Below, one piece after another: positions 38,494 to 48,436 of a stretch of 64,000 bases of DNA. The translations under genes and the position numbers were made by a program. The notes beneath the pieces were generated by a model. It searched no databases. It was not told the DNA's origin and was given only the letters and a program-made list of their open reading frames with translations. The stretch spans positions 124,001 to 188,000 of the forward strand of contig JAIUOF010000001.1 in assembly GCA_020161355.1 (NCBI GenBank), given 5' to 3'. The DNA comes from Bacteroidota bacterium. Its GTDB lineage: Bacteria; Bacteroidota; Bacteroidia; Cytophagales; Spirosomataceae. Numbering within the stretch: position 1 is the stretch's first letter; each line of letters opens with the position of its first letter.

Positions 38494-39273
38494 ATGGCAA
38501 CATTCCCTTTAATCAGAAAAGATTTTAAGCCTCAAGGCAAAAAAAAGGCATTTATGGCAAGAGTAGATCCTGAACTTCACAGGGCAATTACCCGGCTCGT
38601 AAAAATTACGGGTTGTAAGTCAAATTCAGTGTTTTTGGAAAGCCTTTTTTATGAACTCGCCATAGGTAATATCCGGGAAGCAATTACCGACAGGTATATA
38701 ACCTTTATTCTTGAAAAAATACAAAAATATGGTGTAGATTTAGAGATGTTAGTTCAGGAAATAGAGGATGAAAAAATGGGAATTTCTGTTGAGGAACGGT
38801 GGGCCGATAATATGTCTTTCCCTGAAAGGTATTATCAAAAATACGATTCATGCCTTAACGCTCGCTTAACGGGCGATTCATCTGCGATTCCTGAGGGCGT
38901 TACGGGCGATTTACACCCGATTCAAATGACTGTAAACATGCCTGATTCGCCAATTCAGGAAAATAATATCTCATCCAAATATAGATATAATCTTATGGAT
39001 AGAGTTGAATTTCTTGAGCCCGAAATAATGCAATCAGAAAATGAAGAAATACTGAATTTAAGAGCCCGTATTGCCCAGCTTGAGACAGAAAATTTGAGTT
39101 TAAAAACCAATGATGATATTCTTACGGAAATAGTACAACTTTCTATTGATCATATCAGACAGAACTTATCAAAACACAACCCCGGAATGGAAATTTTTAA
39201 ACTGGAATTTTGGTATGAGGTATTTACGTATTTTGAGGAAGATGTAAAAAGGAAATATGGTATTTTAAAATAA
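38494..39273 (+). CDS. hypothetical protein with ribbon-helix-helix-like N-terminus
   Basis: 259 residues. Residues about 12-55 (FMARVDPELHRAITRLVKIT) resemble a ribbon-helix-helix or MobC-like DNA-binding start; residues 190-215 (ENEEILNLRARIAQLETEN) are a coiled coil. It could be the accessory or relaxosome protein of a mobilisable element, but no relaxase is seen. Last gene before the terminator at 39277. Confidence 0.65.
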   Translation: MATFPLIRKDFKPQGKKKAFMARVDPELHRAITRLVKITGCKSNSVFLESLFYELAIGNIREAITDRYITFILEKIQKYGVDLEMLVQEIEDEKMGISVEERWADNMSFPERYYQKYDSCLNARLTGDSSAIPEGVTGDLHPIQMTVNMPDSPIQENNISSKYRYNLMDRVEFLEPEIMQSENEEILNLRARIAQLETENLSLKTNDDILTEIVQLSIDHIRQNLSKHNPGMEIFKLEFWYEVFTYFEEDVKRKYGILK

Positions 39274-39276
39274 AAG

Positions 39277-39309
39277 AATAACGGGGTATTTAATGCTCCG
39301 TTATTTTTT
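39277..39309 (+). terminator. rho-independent terminator of the replication operon
   Basis: AATAACGG and CCGTTATT pair perfectly around a 13-nt loop and are followed by a run of T. It separates the mobile-element genes from the R-M region. Confidence 0.8.
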
Positions 39310-39414
39310 CTACCATCTGTTCTTTGTCCACCGAATAATAAATATTGACCCTCCAGATTCAGATATTTTCTCACATTTTCCATTGCATCATATCGCTATA
39401 AGTTGGATTTTTTT

Positions 39415-39422
39415 TACTTTTG
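39415..39422 (+). promoter_or_regulatory. putative -7 element of the former hsdM operon
   Basis: TACTTTTG fits TAnnTTTG exactly, 37 bp before the hsdM-remnant ATG. No TTG stands at the normal -33 distance. If active it would now drive the remnant frame and the defence genes behind it. Confidence 0.4.
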
Positions 39423-39459
39423 TTTAACACAAAATAAAAATTACTTATCCCTGTATCTG

Positions 39460-39636
39460 ATGGCTAAACAAAAAACTACTACCGAAGAACCTCTCGAAAA
39501 ACAACTTTGGAAAGCTGCCGACAAACTCCGAAAAATCAAATATTTCACAGCTCACGCAATGACTTTCTCCATTAATGCATTAAATTTGACACTTCTGTCC
39601 AAAACATTTTGTCAAAATGAGCAGCGTAACATTTAG
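39460..39636 (+). pseudogene. hsdM: hsdM 5' remnant joined to foreign sequence
   Basis: The first 25 codons (39460-39534) read MAKQKTTTEEPLEKQLW and continue KAADKLRK, the nearly invariant start of type I R-M methylase subunit HsdM, where the family goes on with NIDAAEYKHVV. Here the homology stops at KLRK and the frame runs 34 further codons through unrelated sequence to a TAG that overlaps the XRE gene. It is therefore a clean 5' end left by a recombination event. The chimeric 59-residue frame may still be translated as a leader peptide. Confidence 0.78.
39586..39615 (+). promoter_or_regulatory. nested inverted repeats at the XRE start, putative operator
   Basis: TTGACA and TGTCAA form outer arms; CAAAACATTTTG (10 of 12 positions symmetric) lies within the right half. 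The element ends one base before the XRE ATG. Such an arrangement suits autoregulation by a controller-type HTH protein. Confidence 0.5.
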
Positions 39637-39916
39637 TGACTATTTCAGAAAGCGTAGAGAGGAAATAGAACTACCATTGCTGAAAGTTGCTGCTTATCTC
39701 GACATTGACACTTCAACTCTGAGCAAAGTTGAACGTGGTGAGCGACCTGCATCGCCTGACTATTTAAAACCACTTTCTGAAATCTTTGAACTGGACTTGA
39801 AAGAAGTGCAGATAACTTACTTTGCAGACAAAATAAGCAAAGACTTTGGCGGACTCGAACATTTGAGTGAAGGACTGAAAGAGGCAGAAAAACAGATAAA
39901 AAGCAAAAGGAGATAA
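39617..39916 (+). CDS. XRE-family regulator of the restriction-like cluster
   Basis: 99 residues. The helix-turn-helix covers residues 10-62 (LLKVAAYLDIDTSTLSKVERG) and is followed by a basic C-terminal helix ending KQIKSKRR. Small XRE proteins in front of R-M genes are usually controller proteins that delay or limit expression. Its stop TAA shares its last base with the next gene's ATG (TAATG), indicating coupled translation. Confidence 0.88.
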   Translation: MSSVTFSDYFRKRREEIELPLLKVAAYLDIDTSTLSKVERGERPASPDYLKPLSEIFELDLKEVQITYFADKISKDFGGLEHLSEGLKEAEKQIKSKRR

Positions 39917-42900
39917 TGTCATCTAAATTCTTTACAAATAATAGCGAACGAAGCATGTTCGATAAATTCAAAGGAATTATCGAACACATGAAAGACTTAT
40001 ATGCCTTTTATGCGGTAGTTGGTTACTTCCGTTCTTCGGGTTACTTCGCTTTACAACCATATTTAAAAGACTTAAAAGAAATCAAAATACTAGTCGGCAT
40101 CAATGTTGACCAAATGTTTGCCGAATCACAACGTAAAGGGCTTTTGTATTTCGGTGATGAAGAAAAAACGAAAGAGGAATTTTTGAAATGGTTTATTCAA
40201 GACATCAAAGAAGCCAAGTATTCGGAAGAAGTTGAAAAAGGCGTTTTGCAATTCGTGAACGACTTGATTAACGGACGAATTGAAGTAAGGGCTCACAACT
40301 CAAAAGCGATTCATGCAAAGTTCTATTTGTTTTTACCCGAAAATCACAGCGAACATTCAGATGGTTGGGTAATAATGGGTTCATCTAACCTAACAGAAGC
40401 AGGACTTGGCATAAAGAAATCACCGAACTATGAATTGAATATTGCACTCAAAGACTATGACGATGTTCAGTTTACCAAAAAAGAATTTGTTGAATTATGG
40501 GAACACTCAACACCAATTCTTCCAGCAGATATTCAGCGGTTCAAACAGAAAACACACATTGGGCAGACTTTCACGCCTTATGAACTTTACATCAAATTCT
40601 TAATTGAATACTTCGGTAAAAACATAGACTACGACCCAGACACAGTTGGAGACTTGCCAAAGACTTACAAAAAGCTGTCTTATCAGATTGATGCCGTAAA
40701 CCAAGGCTTTCAAATGTTGATGGAACACAATGGCTTTTTCCTTTCGGATGTAGTTGGTTTAGGAAAGACAGTTATTGCAGCCATGATTGCCAAACGGTTT
40801 TTAATTGCCAATGGCTCTTTGAACACTAAAATATTGGTCGTTTTTCCGCCTGCATTAGAAAAGAACTGGAAAAACACATTCCGACTTTTCGGCATTGACC
40901 GACACACCAAATTCATTACCAACGGACGTTTGGACAAAATTGTGAACGGTGATGATTTGAATTATTGGGCAAAAGAAGATTATGACTTGGTTTTAGTTGA
41001 CGAAGCACACCGATATAGAAACCACACTTCTCAATCGTTCGGATTACTTCAACGAATTTGCAAAGCTTCAAGAAATGGAGAAGGCTTAGTGCCTGGCAAA
41101 AAGAAAAAAGTCATTCTAATATCTGCCACACCGCTAAACAATAGACCACAAGATTTATACTATCAGTTGCTACTGTTTCAAGATGCAAGACGAAGCACTT
41201 TGCCAGTAACCAACTTGCAAAGTTTCTTTGGGCCAATCATTCGTGAGTTCAGAGAAATTATGCAACAAGACGAACCGAACATTGAACGGATCAGAGAACT
41301 GTATTCAATCATTCGTGAAAAAATAATTTCTCAGATAACCGTTCGTAGAACTAGACGAGATTTAAAGAACTATCCAAAATACATTGAGGATTTAAAAGCA
41401 CAGGGAATTGTTTTTCCTGAAATTGCTGCTCCCAAGCCGAAGATTTATGAGTTTGATGCCAAGTTGAGCAAGCTGTTTTATCATACAGTTTTCTACTTGA
41501 CAGATGATGATAAAATCCAGTATTACCGCTATCAGGCTATCAAATATTTGAAACCTGAATTAAGAGAGAACTATTACGATCAAGCGATTTTAGTTTCTCA
41601 ATCCTTGGCTGGAATCATGAAAACATTGATGGTAAAAAGATTAGAAAGCAGTTTCACTGCTTTTAAATCATCATTAAAGAATCTGACCACTGCCACAGGC
41701 CGAATGATTGAAATGTTTGATAAGGGCAAAGTTTTAATTGCTCCAGATCTGCGTGTGAACGACCTGATGGAAAAAGGGTTTAGCATTGAAGATTTGGAAG
41801 TGATGATTCTTGAAATGAGTGCTGAGAATCCGAGAAACAATGTTTTCAGTCCTGAGGATTTTGACAGTGGATTTATTGATGGCTTGCGAAAGGACCATCT
41901 GCTTTTACAAGAATTAGTGAAAGAATGGAGCAGAGTTGAGCAAGATCCAAAACTAGATGCTTTTCTAATCACTCTTAAGGATGAATTGTTGAATCAACAA
42001 ATTAATCCAACAGGCAAATTGGTTGTGTTTACAGAAAGCACGGATACCGCAAATTACCTAACCGAGAAAGTCGAAGCATTTCTAAGCACCAAAGTTTTGA
42101 ATGTTTCAAGTGACAACCGAAGCAAGATTTTTGAAACCATTCAGGAAAACTTTGATGCTAACTTCATAGGAGAGAAAAAGAACGATTACAATATCATCAT
42201 CACAACCGATGTATTGGCAGAGGGGGTAAACCTGCATCGTTCCAATGTAATTGTAAACTATGATACGCCTTGGAATGCAACCCGGCTTATGCAACGCATT
42301 GGACGTGTAAACCGAATTGGAAGTGTTGCGGGAGTTATTTACAACTACAACTTCTACCCTTCTCAACAAGGCGATGAAGAAATCAAACTTTACAGCAATG
42401 CTTTAATCAAACTACAAGGCTTTCATACGGCTTTTGGTGAAGATGCACAGATTTACACCCACGAAGAAATGTTAGAGCAGTTTGAATTGTTTGATGAAGG
42501 ATTGCCTGATGATGAAGATAAGCGATTAAATTATTTGCGTTACATCCGTGAGTTTAAAGACAATAATCCAAAAGAGTTTAAACGCATCAAAGCCTTTCCG
42601 TTAAAGGCAAGAACAGCAAGAAATAACAAATATGCTCAAAAGGCAGACACACACGGTTCAACAGTGGTGTTTTTGAAATCGCTTTACAAAATGGAGTTTT
42701 ATCAAATCAATGATAAAACCAAAGTAAATCCATTGACCTTTTTAGAGGCAGCACAAATTTTTGAAGCACGGTCAGCAGAACCATCTTTTGCATTGCCTGT
42801 GAATCATTACGACCATGTTCAGGCTGCCTTGAAATCATTTGACGAAGACTTTTTAGGCGGAACAACACAAAAGGTCACAACCACCGACAAAGCCGATGCC

Positions 42901-43227
42901 AACACAAAACAGGCTTTGAAATTTTTGCGTGACTTTAAAGCCATCACACACCAAGCCATTGTAAAAGAAACCTGCCAAACCTTACAACCCATTGTTGAAA
43001 GTGGAACTTACACGCCATTGGCAAATGAGTTGAAAAAGTTAAGCCAGAAGTTTTTCAGCAAACGAGAAATCACTACTTCACAAGTGGATAATTTGCTTAT
43101 TGCTTTAGCGAAGAAATACGATGCTTTTACCAGTGACGAAGAAGAAACCAAACTAGAAGAAATTGACACCAATCCCGAAAGTATCGGGACACCTGAAATT
43201 GTGCTATCAGAAACTTTTATTGAATAA
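39916..43227 (+). CDS. PLD-nuclease-like / SNF2 helicase fusion protein
   Basis: 1103 residues. The N-terminal phospholipase-D-like domain has the HKD-type signature: His and Lys in HAKFYLF near residue 132 and GSSNLTEAGLG near residue 154, the form seen in PLD nucleases. A superfamily 2 (SNF2-like) helicase follows: Walker A VVGLGKTVIA near 279, DEAH box VDEAHRYRN near 361, SATPLNN, and the C-terminal lobe with TTDVLAEGVNLHRS and QRIGRVNRIG near 766-800. Likely an ATP-driven translocase coupled to a nuclease. Fused PLD-helicases occur in restriction-like antiphage systems, and DISARM uses separate PLD (DrmC) and SNF2 (DrmD) proteins. No other nuclease is obvious in the cluster. Confidence 0.92.
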   Translation: MSSKFFTNNSERSMFDKFKGIIEHMKDLYAFYAVVGYFRSSGYFALQPYLKDLKEIKILVGINVDQMFAESQRKGLLYFGDEEKTKEEFLKWFIQDIKEAKYSEEVEKGVLQFVNDLINGRIEVRAHNSKAIHAKFYLFLPENHSEHSDGWVIMGSSNLTEAGLGIKKSPNYELNIALKDYDDVQFTKKEFVELWEHSTPILPADIQRFKQKTHIGQTFTPYELYIKFLIEYFGKNIDYDPDTVGDLPKTYKKLSYQIDAVNQGFQMLMEHNGFFLSDVVGLGKTVIAAMIAKRFLIANGSLNTKILVVFPPALEKNWKNTFRLFGIDRHTKFITNGRLDKIVNGDDLNYWAKEDYDLVLVDEAHRYRNHTSQSFGLLQRICKASRNGEGLVPGKKKKVILISATPLNNRPQDLYYQLLLFQDARRSTLPVTNLQSFFGPIIREFREIMQQDEPNIERIRELYSIIREKIISQITVRRTRRDLKNYPKYIEDLKAQGIVFPEIAAPKPKIYEFDAKLSKLFYHTVFYLTDDDKIQYYRYQAIKYLKPELRENYYDQAILVSQSLAGIMKTLMVKRLESSFTAFKSSLKNLTTATGRMIEMFDKGKVLIAPDLRVNDLMEKGFSIEDLEVMILEMSAENPRNNVFSPEDFDSGFIDGLRKDHLLLQELVKEWSRVEQDPKLDAFLITLKDELLNQQINPTGKLVVFTESTDTANYLTEKVEAFLSTKVLNVSSDNRSKIFETIQENFDANFIGEKKNDYNIIITTDVLAEGVNLHRSNVIVNYDTPWNATRLMQRIGRVNRIGSVAGVIYNYNFYPSQQGDEEIKLYSNALIKLQGFHTAFGEDAQIYTHEEMLEQFELFDEGLPDDEDKRLNYLRYIREFKDNNPKEFKRIKAFPLKARTARNNKYAQKADTHGSTVVFLKSLYKMEFYQINDKTKVNPLTFLEAAQIFEARSAEPSFALPVNHYDHVQAALKSFDEDFLGGTTQKVTTTDKADANTKQALKFLRDFKAITHQAIVKETCQTLQPIVESGTYTPLANELKKLSQKFFSKREITTSQVDNLLIALAKKYDAFTSDEEETKLEEIDTNPESIGTPEIVLSETFIE

Positions 43228-46200
43228 TGGATAAAAAGACATTACAAAGCATATTATCTAAGCCCTTTGTGCTTGCTGACTGGCAGAATTTATTGACAGA
43301 GGTATTTGGCGTAAAAAACTTTCTGCAAAAACCAGCTTCAATCCCTTTAGCAAGTAACAAAAAAGCAGAATCAGTTTTTGAGTTGGGCAGCTTCAATACG
43401 GCAGATGACAGAATCATTGGTTTATATTTAGTAAAGGTAAAACCCGAAGTTTGGCTCGAAAGAAACAAAGTCGGATTAAGAGAATTGCTTCGTTCCGTTT
43501 ACAAATACGATGTGGATGGAGCCTTAATAGTTTTTGAGCAAGCGGATAAGTGGAGATTAAGTTTTGTAAGTGAAATCAGAACTTTTGATGAAGAAGGCAA
43601 CATCACCAAGAAAATAACAGAGCCAAAACGATACACCTATTTACTGGGTAAAGGCGAAAAAACTAAAACACCGGTTGACAGACTTTTTAACATAGCAGGA
43701 AAGAAACTATATCTGGAAGAGATCCGCAATGCCTTTAGCGTTGAAGCTCTCAATGAAGAGTTTTATAAAATTGTTGCAAGACACTTTTATCAGTTGGTTG
43801 GAGCAACCGAAGGCAAGGGAGCTAAAGCCATTACCTACGATAGAGTTTTGAATTTGCCAATTGGCAAACCTTCTGATAATGCTTCAAAGAAAATTTACCA
43901 GGAATTTGCTGTAAGGTTAATTGGCAGAACGGTCTTTTGTTGGTTTTTGAAAGTGAAAAAATCTGACGAAGGCGTTTCGCTATTGCCTGAGTTTCTTTTA
44001 AGCAGTGAAGCCGTAAAGAAATATTCAAATTATTACCATTCCATTTTAGAAAAACTGTTCTTTCAAACCTTGAACACGCCAATGCCTGAAAGGTGGAAAG
44101 AGTTGCCTGATGGCTGCGAACAGATTCCTTTTTTAAATGGTGGTTTGTTTGAACCACAGACAGAAGACTACTACAAACCCAACAAAACAACAGGCTTTTC
44201 TGACTATATCAACACACTTGAAATTCCTGACCAATGGTTCAAGGAGTTTTTTGAAAATCTGGAACAATACAATTTTACTATAGATGAAAATAGTGTAGTT
44301 GACATTGAAGTGAGTGTAGACCCTGAAATGTTGGGTAGAATCTTTGAAAACCTATTGGCTGAAATTGACCCTGATAGTGGAGAAACTGCACGTAAAGCTA
44401 CAGGTAGTTTTTATACCCCAAGGGAAATTGTGGACTATATGGCTACAGAAAGTTTGGTGCTTTATCTGCAAAACCAAACTCAAATTGACAAAGATCTATT
44501 AAAACCGATTTTCAAAATTGATAGTGAGGTATCATTTTCAAAGTCTGACTCAGAAAAAATACTGGAAGCACTTGACCGATTAAAGATACTTGACCCTGCT
44601 TGTGGTTCGGGTGCTTTCCCAATGGGTGTGCTTCAAAAAATAGTGATGGCTTTACAGAAGCTAGACCGAAATGCAGAATGGTGGAAAGCAAGACAAATAA
44701 GCCGAATTGAAAATGCTTTGCTAAGAAAACAAGTAAAAGAAAAACTGGAACTGACCACGGTTGAGTATGCACGAAAAATTGGTGTAATCCAAAACACGCT
44801 TTACGGTGTTGACATTCAACCCATTGCAGCCGAAATATCAAAACTGCGTTGTTTCCTCACATTGGTAGTAGATGAAAACATTGATGAATCAATGCCAAAC
44901 AGAGGAGTTGAACCATTACCAAATCTTGAGTTTAAGTTTGTAACTGCTGATGCATTATTAAAATTGCCTGAGGAAAAAGATTTTGGTGGCTTATTTAATA
45001 CCAATGATGATTTAGAAAAGCTAAAGCAAATTCGATTAGACTACTTGCAAAGCTACGGTGAGTATAAAAATGAATTAAAGGCTGAGTTTAAACGTATTCA
45101 AGACAAGATTTCTAAGCAACAAATAAAATCAGGTGTAGCGGATGTTAATAGCCGAGCTTTTTTGATCAGTTCATGGAATCCATTTAGTAACGATAAAGTG
45201 GATTGGTTTGACCCTTCATGGATGTATGGTGTAGATAATTTTGATATTGTTATTGGAAATCCACCTTATGTACTTTTGCAAAACACGTCATTGAACCATG
45301 CAGAGCAAGAAAAATTAAGGAAGCAATATAAATCCGCACAATATAAAACCGATTTATACCATCTATTTATTGAACAAGGCATAGAATTAGCTAAAAAAGA
45401 TTACGGCATTTTATGTTACATAACACCTAATACATTTCTGAAAAATAAGCACAATGATAATCTAAGAAAGATACTAGTAAAAGAAACTCAAATAGAAAAA
45501 ATTATTCGCTTCTCTGTTCCTGTATTCAAAAATGCTTCAGTAGACAACTCCATTCTTATTAGCCAAAATGATAAAAAAGGATTAGAAAAACGTATATCAA
45601 TTGTTGATGTAACAAATGCATCTTTTGACATAGAATCGAGTAAAGAAAAACACGTTTTTCAAAATTCTATTAAACCAGATGATTATTTATTTGAATTTGA
45701 CACAAGTGACAACATATACATTTCAAGATTAAAATCTCAACCTACATTAAAACAATTTGGTAGAGCTTATTTTGGTATTCAAACCTTCGATAGAACTGAA
45801 TTTGTTTCGAAAGATAAATTAAACAATCATTATGTGCCAGTTGTAGACGGAGCTAATGTTACAAGATACTTTCTAAAGAAACCAACTGAATATGTTTGCT
45901 TTGAACCAAATGCAATAAAAAGCGGAGGCAATCCTGCTGTTTATGACAAAGAAAGGTTACTCGTTCGCCAAATTGGAAAATTTCCAGAAGCTTGTTTTTG
46001 CCCTGCAGGGATTTATACACTTAACACAATTTACAACATATACACTACGAATGAATCTTACAACTTAAAATTCATCCTTGGTATTATTAATTCTAAGTTA
46101 GTACAATATTATTGGATCAAGATTTTCTTTGACAATAAAGAGACCTTTCCTAAAATCAAAAAGGAACCACTTGAATCAATACCAATTGCTATTGCGAACT

Positions 46201-46568
46201 TGAATAATCAATTACCAATTATTCATTTAGTTGATTACATTCTTTTCTTAAAAGCACTACCAGTTGAAAGTCCAATTAATGAACATGTACCCAATAGCCA
46301 TCTTGTTCAATTGTTTGAAGAAGTAATTGACGCATTGGTTTATGAACTTTATTTTGAAGAAGATTTCAAGAAGGCAGACATTGAGTTTATGAGGTATGCT
46401 CAAAGAGATTTTAAAAGCATAGAAGGGAAAGGGGAAAAGGAAGCAATAGCAATTATTGAAAAAGCCTATCAGACCTTGCGGGAAAAAGACAACGAAATCC
46501 GTAACAATCTGAAATTAATGGACATCAAACTGGCTGATTTAATCATGCCCATTAAAACAGCCAAGTAA
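43227..46568 (+). CDS. Eco57I-like adenine-specific DNA methyltransferase
   Basis: 1113 residues. Methylase motif I DPACGSGAFPMGVL near residue 455 binds AdoMet; motif IV GNPPYVLL near 675 is the N6-adenine catalytic site. The C-terminal part (about 780-1000) has the layout of a target-recognition domain. The N-terminal 350 residues resemble the front part of type IIG / BREX PglX-like proteins but no PD-(D/E)xK nuclease motif could be recognised. It should mark self DNA so that the PLD-helicase and ATPase act on unmodified DNA. Starts in a TAATG overlap with the helicase. Confidence 0.92.
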   Translation: MDKKTLQSILSKPFVLADWQNLLTEVFGVKNFLQKPASIPLASNKKAESVFELGSFNTADDRIIGLYLVKVKPEVWLERNKVGLRELLRSVYKYDVDGALIVFEQADKWRLSFVSEIRTFDEEGNITKKITEPKRYTYLLGKGEKTKTPVDRLFNIAGKKLYLEEIRNAFSVEALNEEFYKIVARHFYQLVGATEGKGAKAITYDRVLNLPIGKPSDNASKKIYQEFAVRLIGRTVFCWFLKVKKSDEGVSLLPEFLLSSEAVKKYSNYYHSILEKLFFQTLNTPMPERWKELPDGCEQIPFLNGGLFEPQTEDYYKPNKTTGFSDYINTLEIPDQWFKEFFENLEQYNFTIDENSVVDIEVSVDPEMLGRIFENLLAEIDPDSGETARKATGSFYTPREIVDYMATESLVLYLQNQTQIDKDLLKPIFKIDSEVSFSKSDSEKILEALDRLKILDPACGSGAFPMGVLQKIVMALQKLDRNAEWWKARQISRIENALLRKQVKEKLELTTVEYARKIGVIQNTLYGVDIQPIAAEISKLRCFLTLVVDENIDESMPNRGVEPLPNLEFKFVTADALLKLPEEKDFGGLFNTNDDLEKLKQIRLDYLQSYGEYKNELKAEFKRIQDKISKQQIKSGVADVNSRAFLISSWNPFSNDKVDWFDPSWMYGVDNFDIVIGNPPYVLLQNTSLNHAEQEKLRKQYKSAQYKTDLYHLFIEQGIELAKKDYGILCYITPNTFLKNKHNDNLRKILVKETQIEKIIRFSVPVFKNASVDNSILISQNDKKGLEKRISIVDVTNASFDIESSKEKHVFQNSIKPDDYLFEFDTSDNIYISRLKSQPTLKQFGRAYFGIQTFDRTEFVSKDKLNNHYVPVVDGANVTRYFLKKPTEYVCFEPNAIKSGGNPAVYDKERLLVRQIGKFPEACFCPAGIYTLNTIYNIYTTNESYNLKFILGIINSKLVQYYWIKIFFDNKETFPKIKKEPLESIPIAIANLNNQLPIIHLVDYILFLKALPVESPINEHVPNSHLVQLFEEVIDALVYELYFEEDFKKADIEFMRYAQRDFKSIEGKGEKEAIAIIEKAYQTLREKDNEIRNNLKLMDIKLADLIMPIKTAK

Positions 46569-48421
46569 TGAACAAGATTAAACAGATAAAGCTCAAACAC
46601 TTCAAGTTTTTCTATGGGGAAGTTACCATAGACCTCGAAAGGCAGAATGCTTTAATTTTCGGAGAAAACGGAAGTGGTAAAAGCAGTTTGTATTGGGCAT
46701 TATACACTTTTTTACAAAGTGTTTTCAAGGACACACCTCAAAAAGTACAGAAGTATTTTCAGCACAATCATGATGAAAATCTTAGAAATCGCTTTGCCCC
46801 AGATGCAGACGATAGCTACATAAAAGTAGTTTTTGAAGACGACCACAAATCAACGTCTGACAAGCAAATATCAAACTCAACGGTAAACACCAAAACTGGT
46901 CCACTAATTCGCCAAGCGGTTCAGGGCAGTGAACTCATCAATTACAAGTTGCTTTCCAAAATCCATGATTTTAAAAATCCGCAACAAATTGACTTGTTCC
47001 CTATTATGGACAAGGAGATTCTACCTTTCATAAATTTCAGAGAAAATCTTGTCAGACATGACGGAGTTGTGGGAACTGCTAATGCACAAGAATGGTGGGA
47101 CTATATCAAACCCGGAATGCAACCGAGAGGAAAAATGCACGAACTACCATATAAAACCTTTGCCGCAGCAGTAACAAAATTCAATTCAGAACTTCAGTTT
47201 TATTTCGATTCCATCGTAGAATCTGTAAACGAATATTTGGAGAAATTTAAGCAACCGTTTACAGTAAGTTTTGAAATAGCAAACTGCTCTTACGATGCAT
47301 TTGTTGATGCAAGTACAACAAAAAGAAATCACAAAACCATTGCTCCCAATGTTTTTATTCATGCACATTTCAATCATGCTCATATTCCTGCACACAAACA
47401 GAAAATCACACGACCTCACACTTTTTTAAATGAAGCGAAACTAACGGCTATTGCCTTATCAATCCGTTTAGCCATGCTAGGCCAAAAACTAAGCGGTGCT
47501 GTAGTTGCCGATACGCCAAAATTTCTAATCTTAGACGATGTATTGATAAGCCTCGATATGAGTAATCGGGAAATTGTACTTGATATTATTCTTCAAGAGT
47601 TCACCGATTATCAGCTAATCATTCTTACACATGACCGTAATTTCTTTGAGTTGCTGAGACATAGAATAAAGAAATTCAATCAGACCAACTGGAAATACAT
47701 TGAAATGTACGAATGTGAAAAAGACGGCATTCCTCAACCTCTCATCAAAACTTCGGAAACCTACCTTGACAAAGCTGAGAAATACTTTCAGCTCAAAGAA
47801 TACGAGATTTCGGGTAATTTCCTCAGGAAAGAAGCAGAAGCTTTTTGCAAAGAATTTTTACCTAAAAAGTGGCAACATACAGTTGAATACAATTTACACG
47901 ACTTGAACGGACTGATTAAGCAACTCACCCTTTTTGCAGTAGGTTCGGGTCTTGATAAACAACTTTTTGAGGATTTAGACAGCCATAGAAAGTTTGTACT
48001 CAATCCAACAAGCCATGACAGTTATGATGTTCCTAAGTTCAACAGTGAAGTTGGCAATTGCCTAAACACTTTGAAGGCTTTGAGAAAAATTCAGAATGAA
48101 CCATTTCTAAAACGTGGTGAACAAGTTGAGTTTGAATTATCTGATGGAACGGACACTTACAAATTTGAAATCAAGCTAGAAGACGACTTTAGACTTTTGA
48201 AAGAGCCAGGAAAGGCCTCTGTAATTTCAAAGGGTATGGTCAATTATTGGACAACTAAAAACACTGACCCCAAAGGAGGTACTCAACATGGCTTAGAAAA
48301 CCTCAATGCATTCTATGACAAAATTTATAATAAGTCAGACAAGACTAAAAACCCTGACTTTTGGGAGGAGGTTCTAATTACCTCATCAGGACAACTTTTA
48401 AAAACAGAAAGGAAATTCTAA
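46568..48421 (+). CDS. SMC/RecF-like ATPase of the restriction-like cluster
   Basis: 617 residues. Walker A GENGSGKSSLYWAL near residue 31; Walker B FLILDDVLISLD near 317 with a D-loop; H-loop LTHDRNFF. The inserted part is shorter than in SMC proteins, closer to RecF/overcoming-lysogenisation-type ATPases. The C-terminal 180 residues contain HRKFVLNPTSHDS, a motif recurring in C-terminal domains of restriction-associated ATPases. It starts in a TAATG overlap and is the last well-supported gene of the cluster. Its role may be sensing or regulating cleavage. Confidence 0.88.
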   Translation: MNKIKQIKLKHFKFFYGEVTIDLERQNALIFGENGSGKSSLYWALYTFLQSVFKDTPQKVQKYFQHNHDENLRNRFAPDADDSYIKVVFEDDHKSTSDKQISNSTVNTKTGPLIRQAVQGSELINYKLLSKIHDFKNPQQIDLFPIMDKEILPFINFRENLVRHDGVVGTANAQEWWDYIKPGMQPRGKMHELPYKTFAAAVTKFNSELQFYFDSIVESVNEYLEKFKQPFTVSFEIANCSYDAFVDASTTKRNHKTIAPNVFIHAHFNHAHIPAHKQKITRPHTFLNEAKLTAIALSIRLAMLGQKLSGAVVADTPKFLILDDVLISLDMSNREIVLDIILQEFTDYQLIILTHDRNFFELLRHRIKKFNQTNWKYIEMYECEKDGIPQPLIKTSETYLDKAEKYFQLKEYEISGNFLRKEAEAFCKEFLPKKWQHTVEYNLHDLNGLIKQLTLFAVGSGLDKQLFEDLDSHRKFVLNPTSHDSYDVPKFNSEVGNCLNTLKALRKIQNEPFLKRGEQVEFELSDGTDTYKFEIKLEDDFRLLKEPGKASVISKGMVNYWTTKNTDPKGGTQHGLENLNAFYDKIYNKSDKTKNPDFWEEVLITSSGQLLKTERKF

Positions 48422-48436
48422 TGCCAACGCAGCAAT

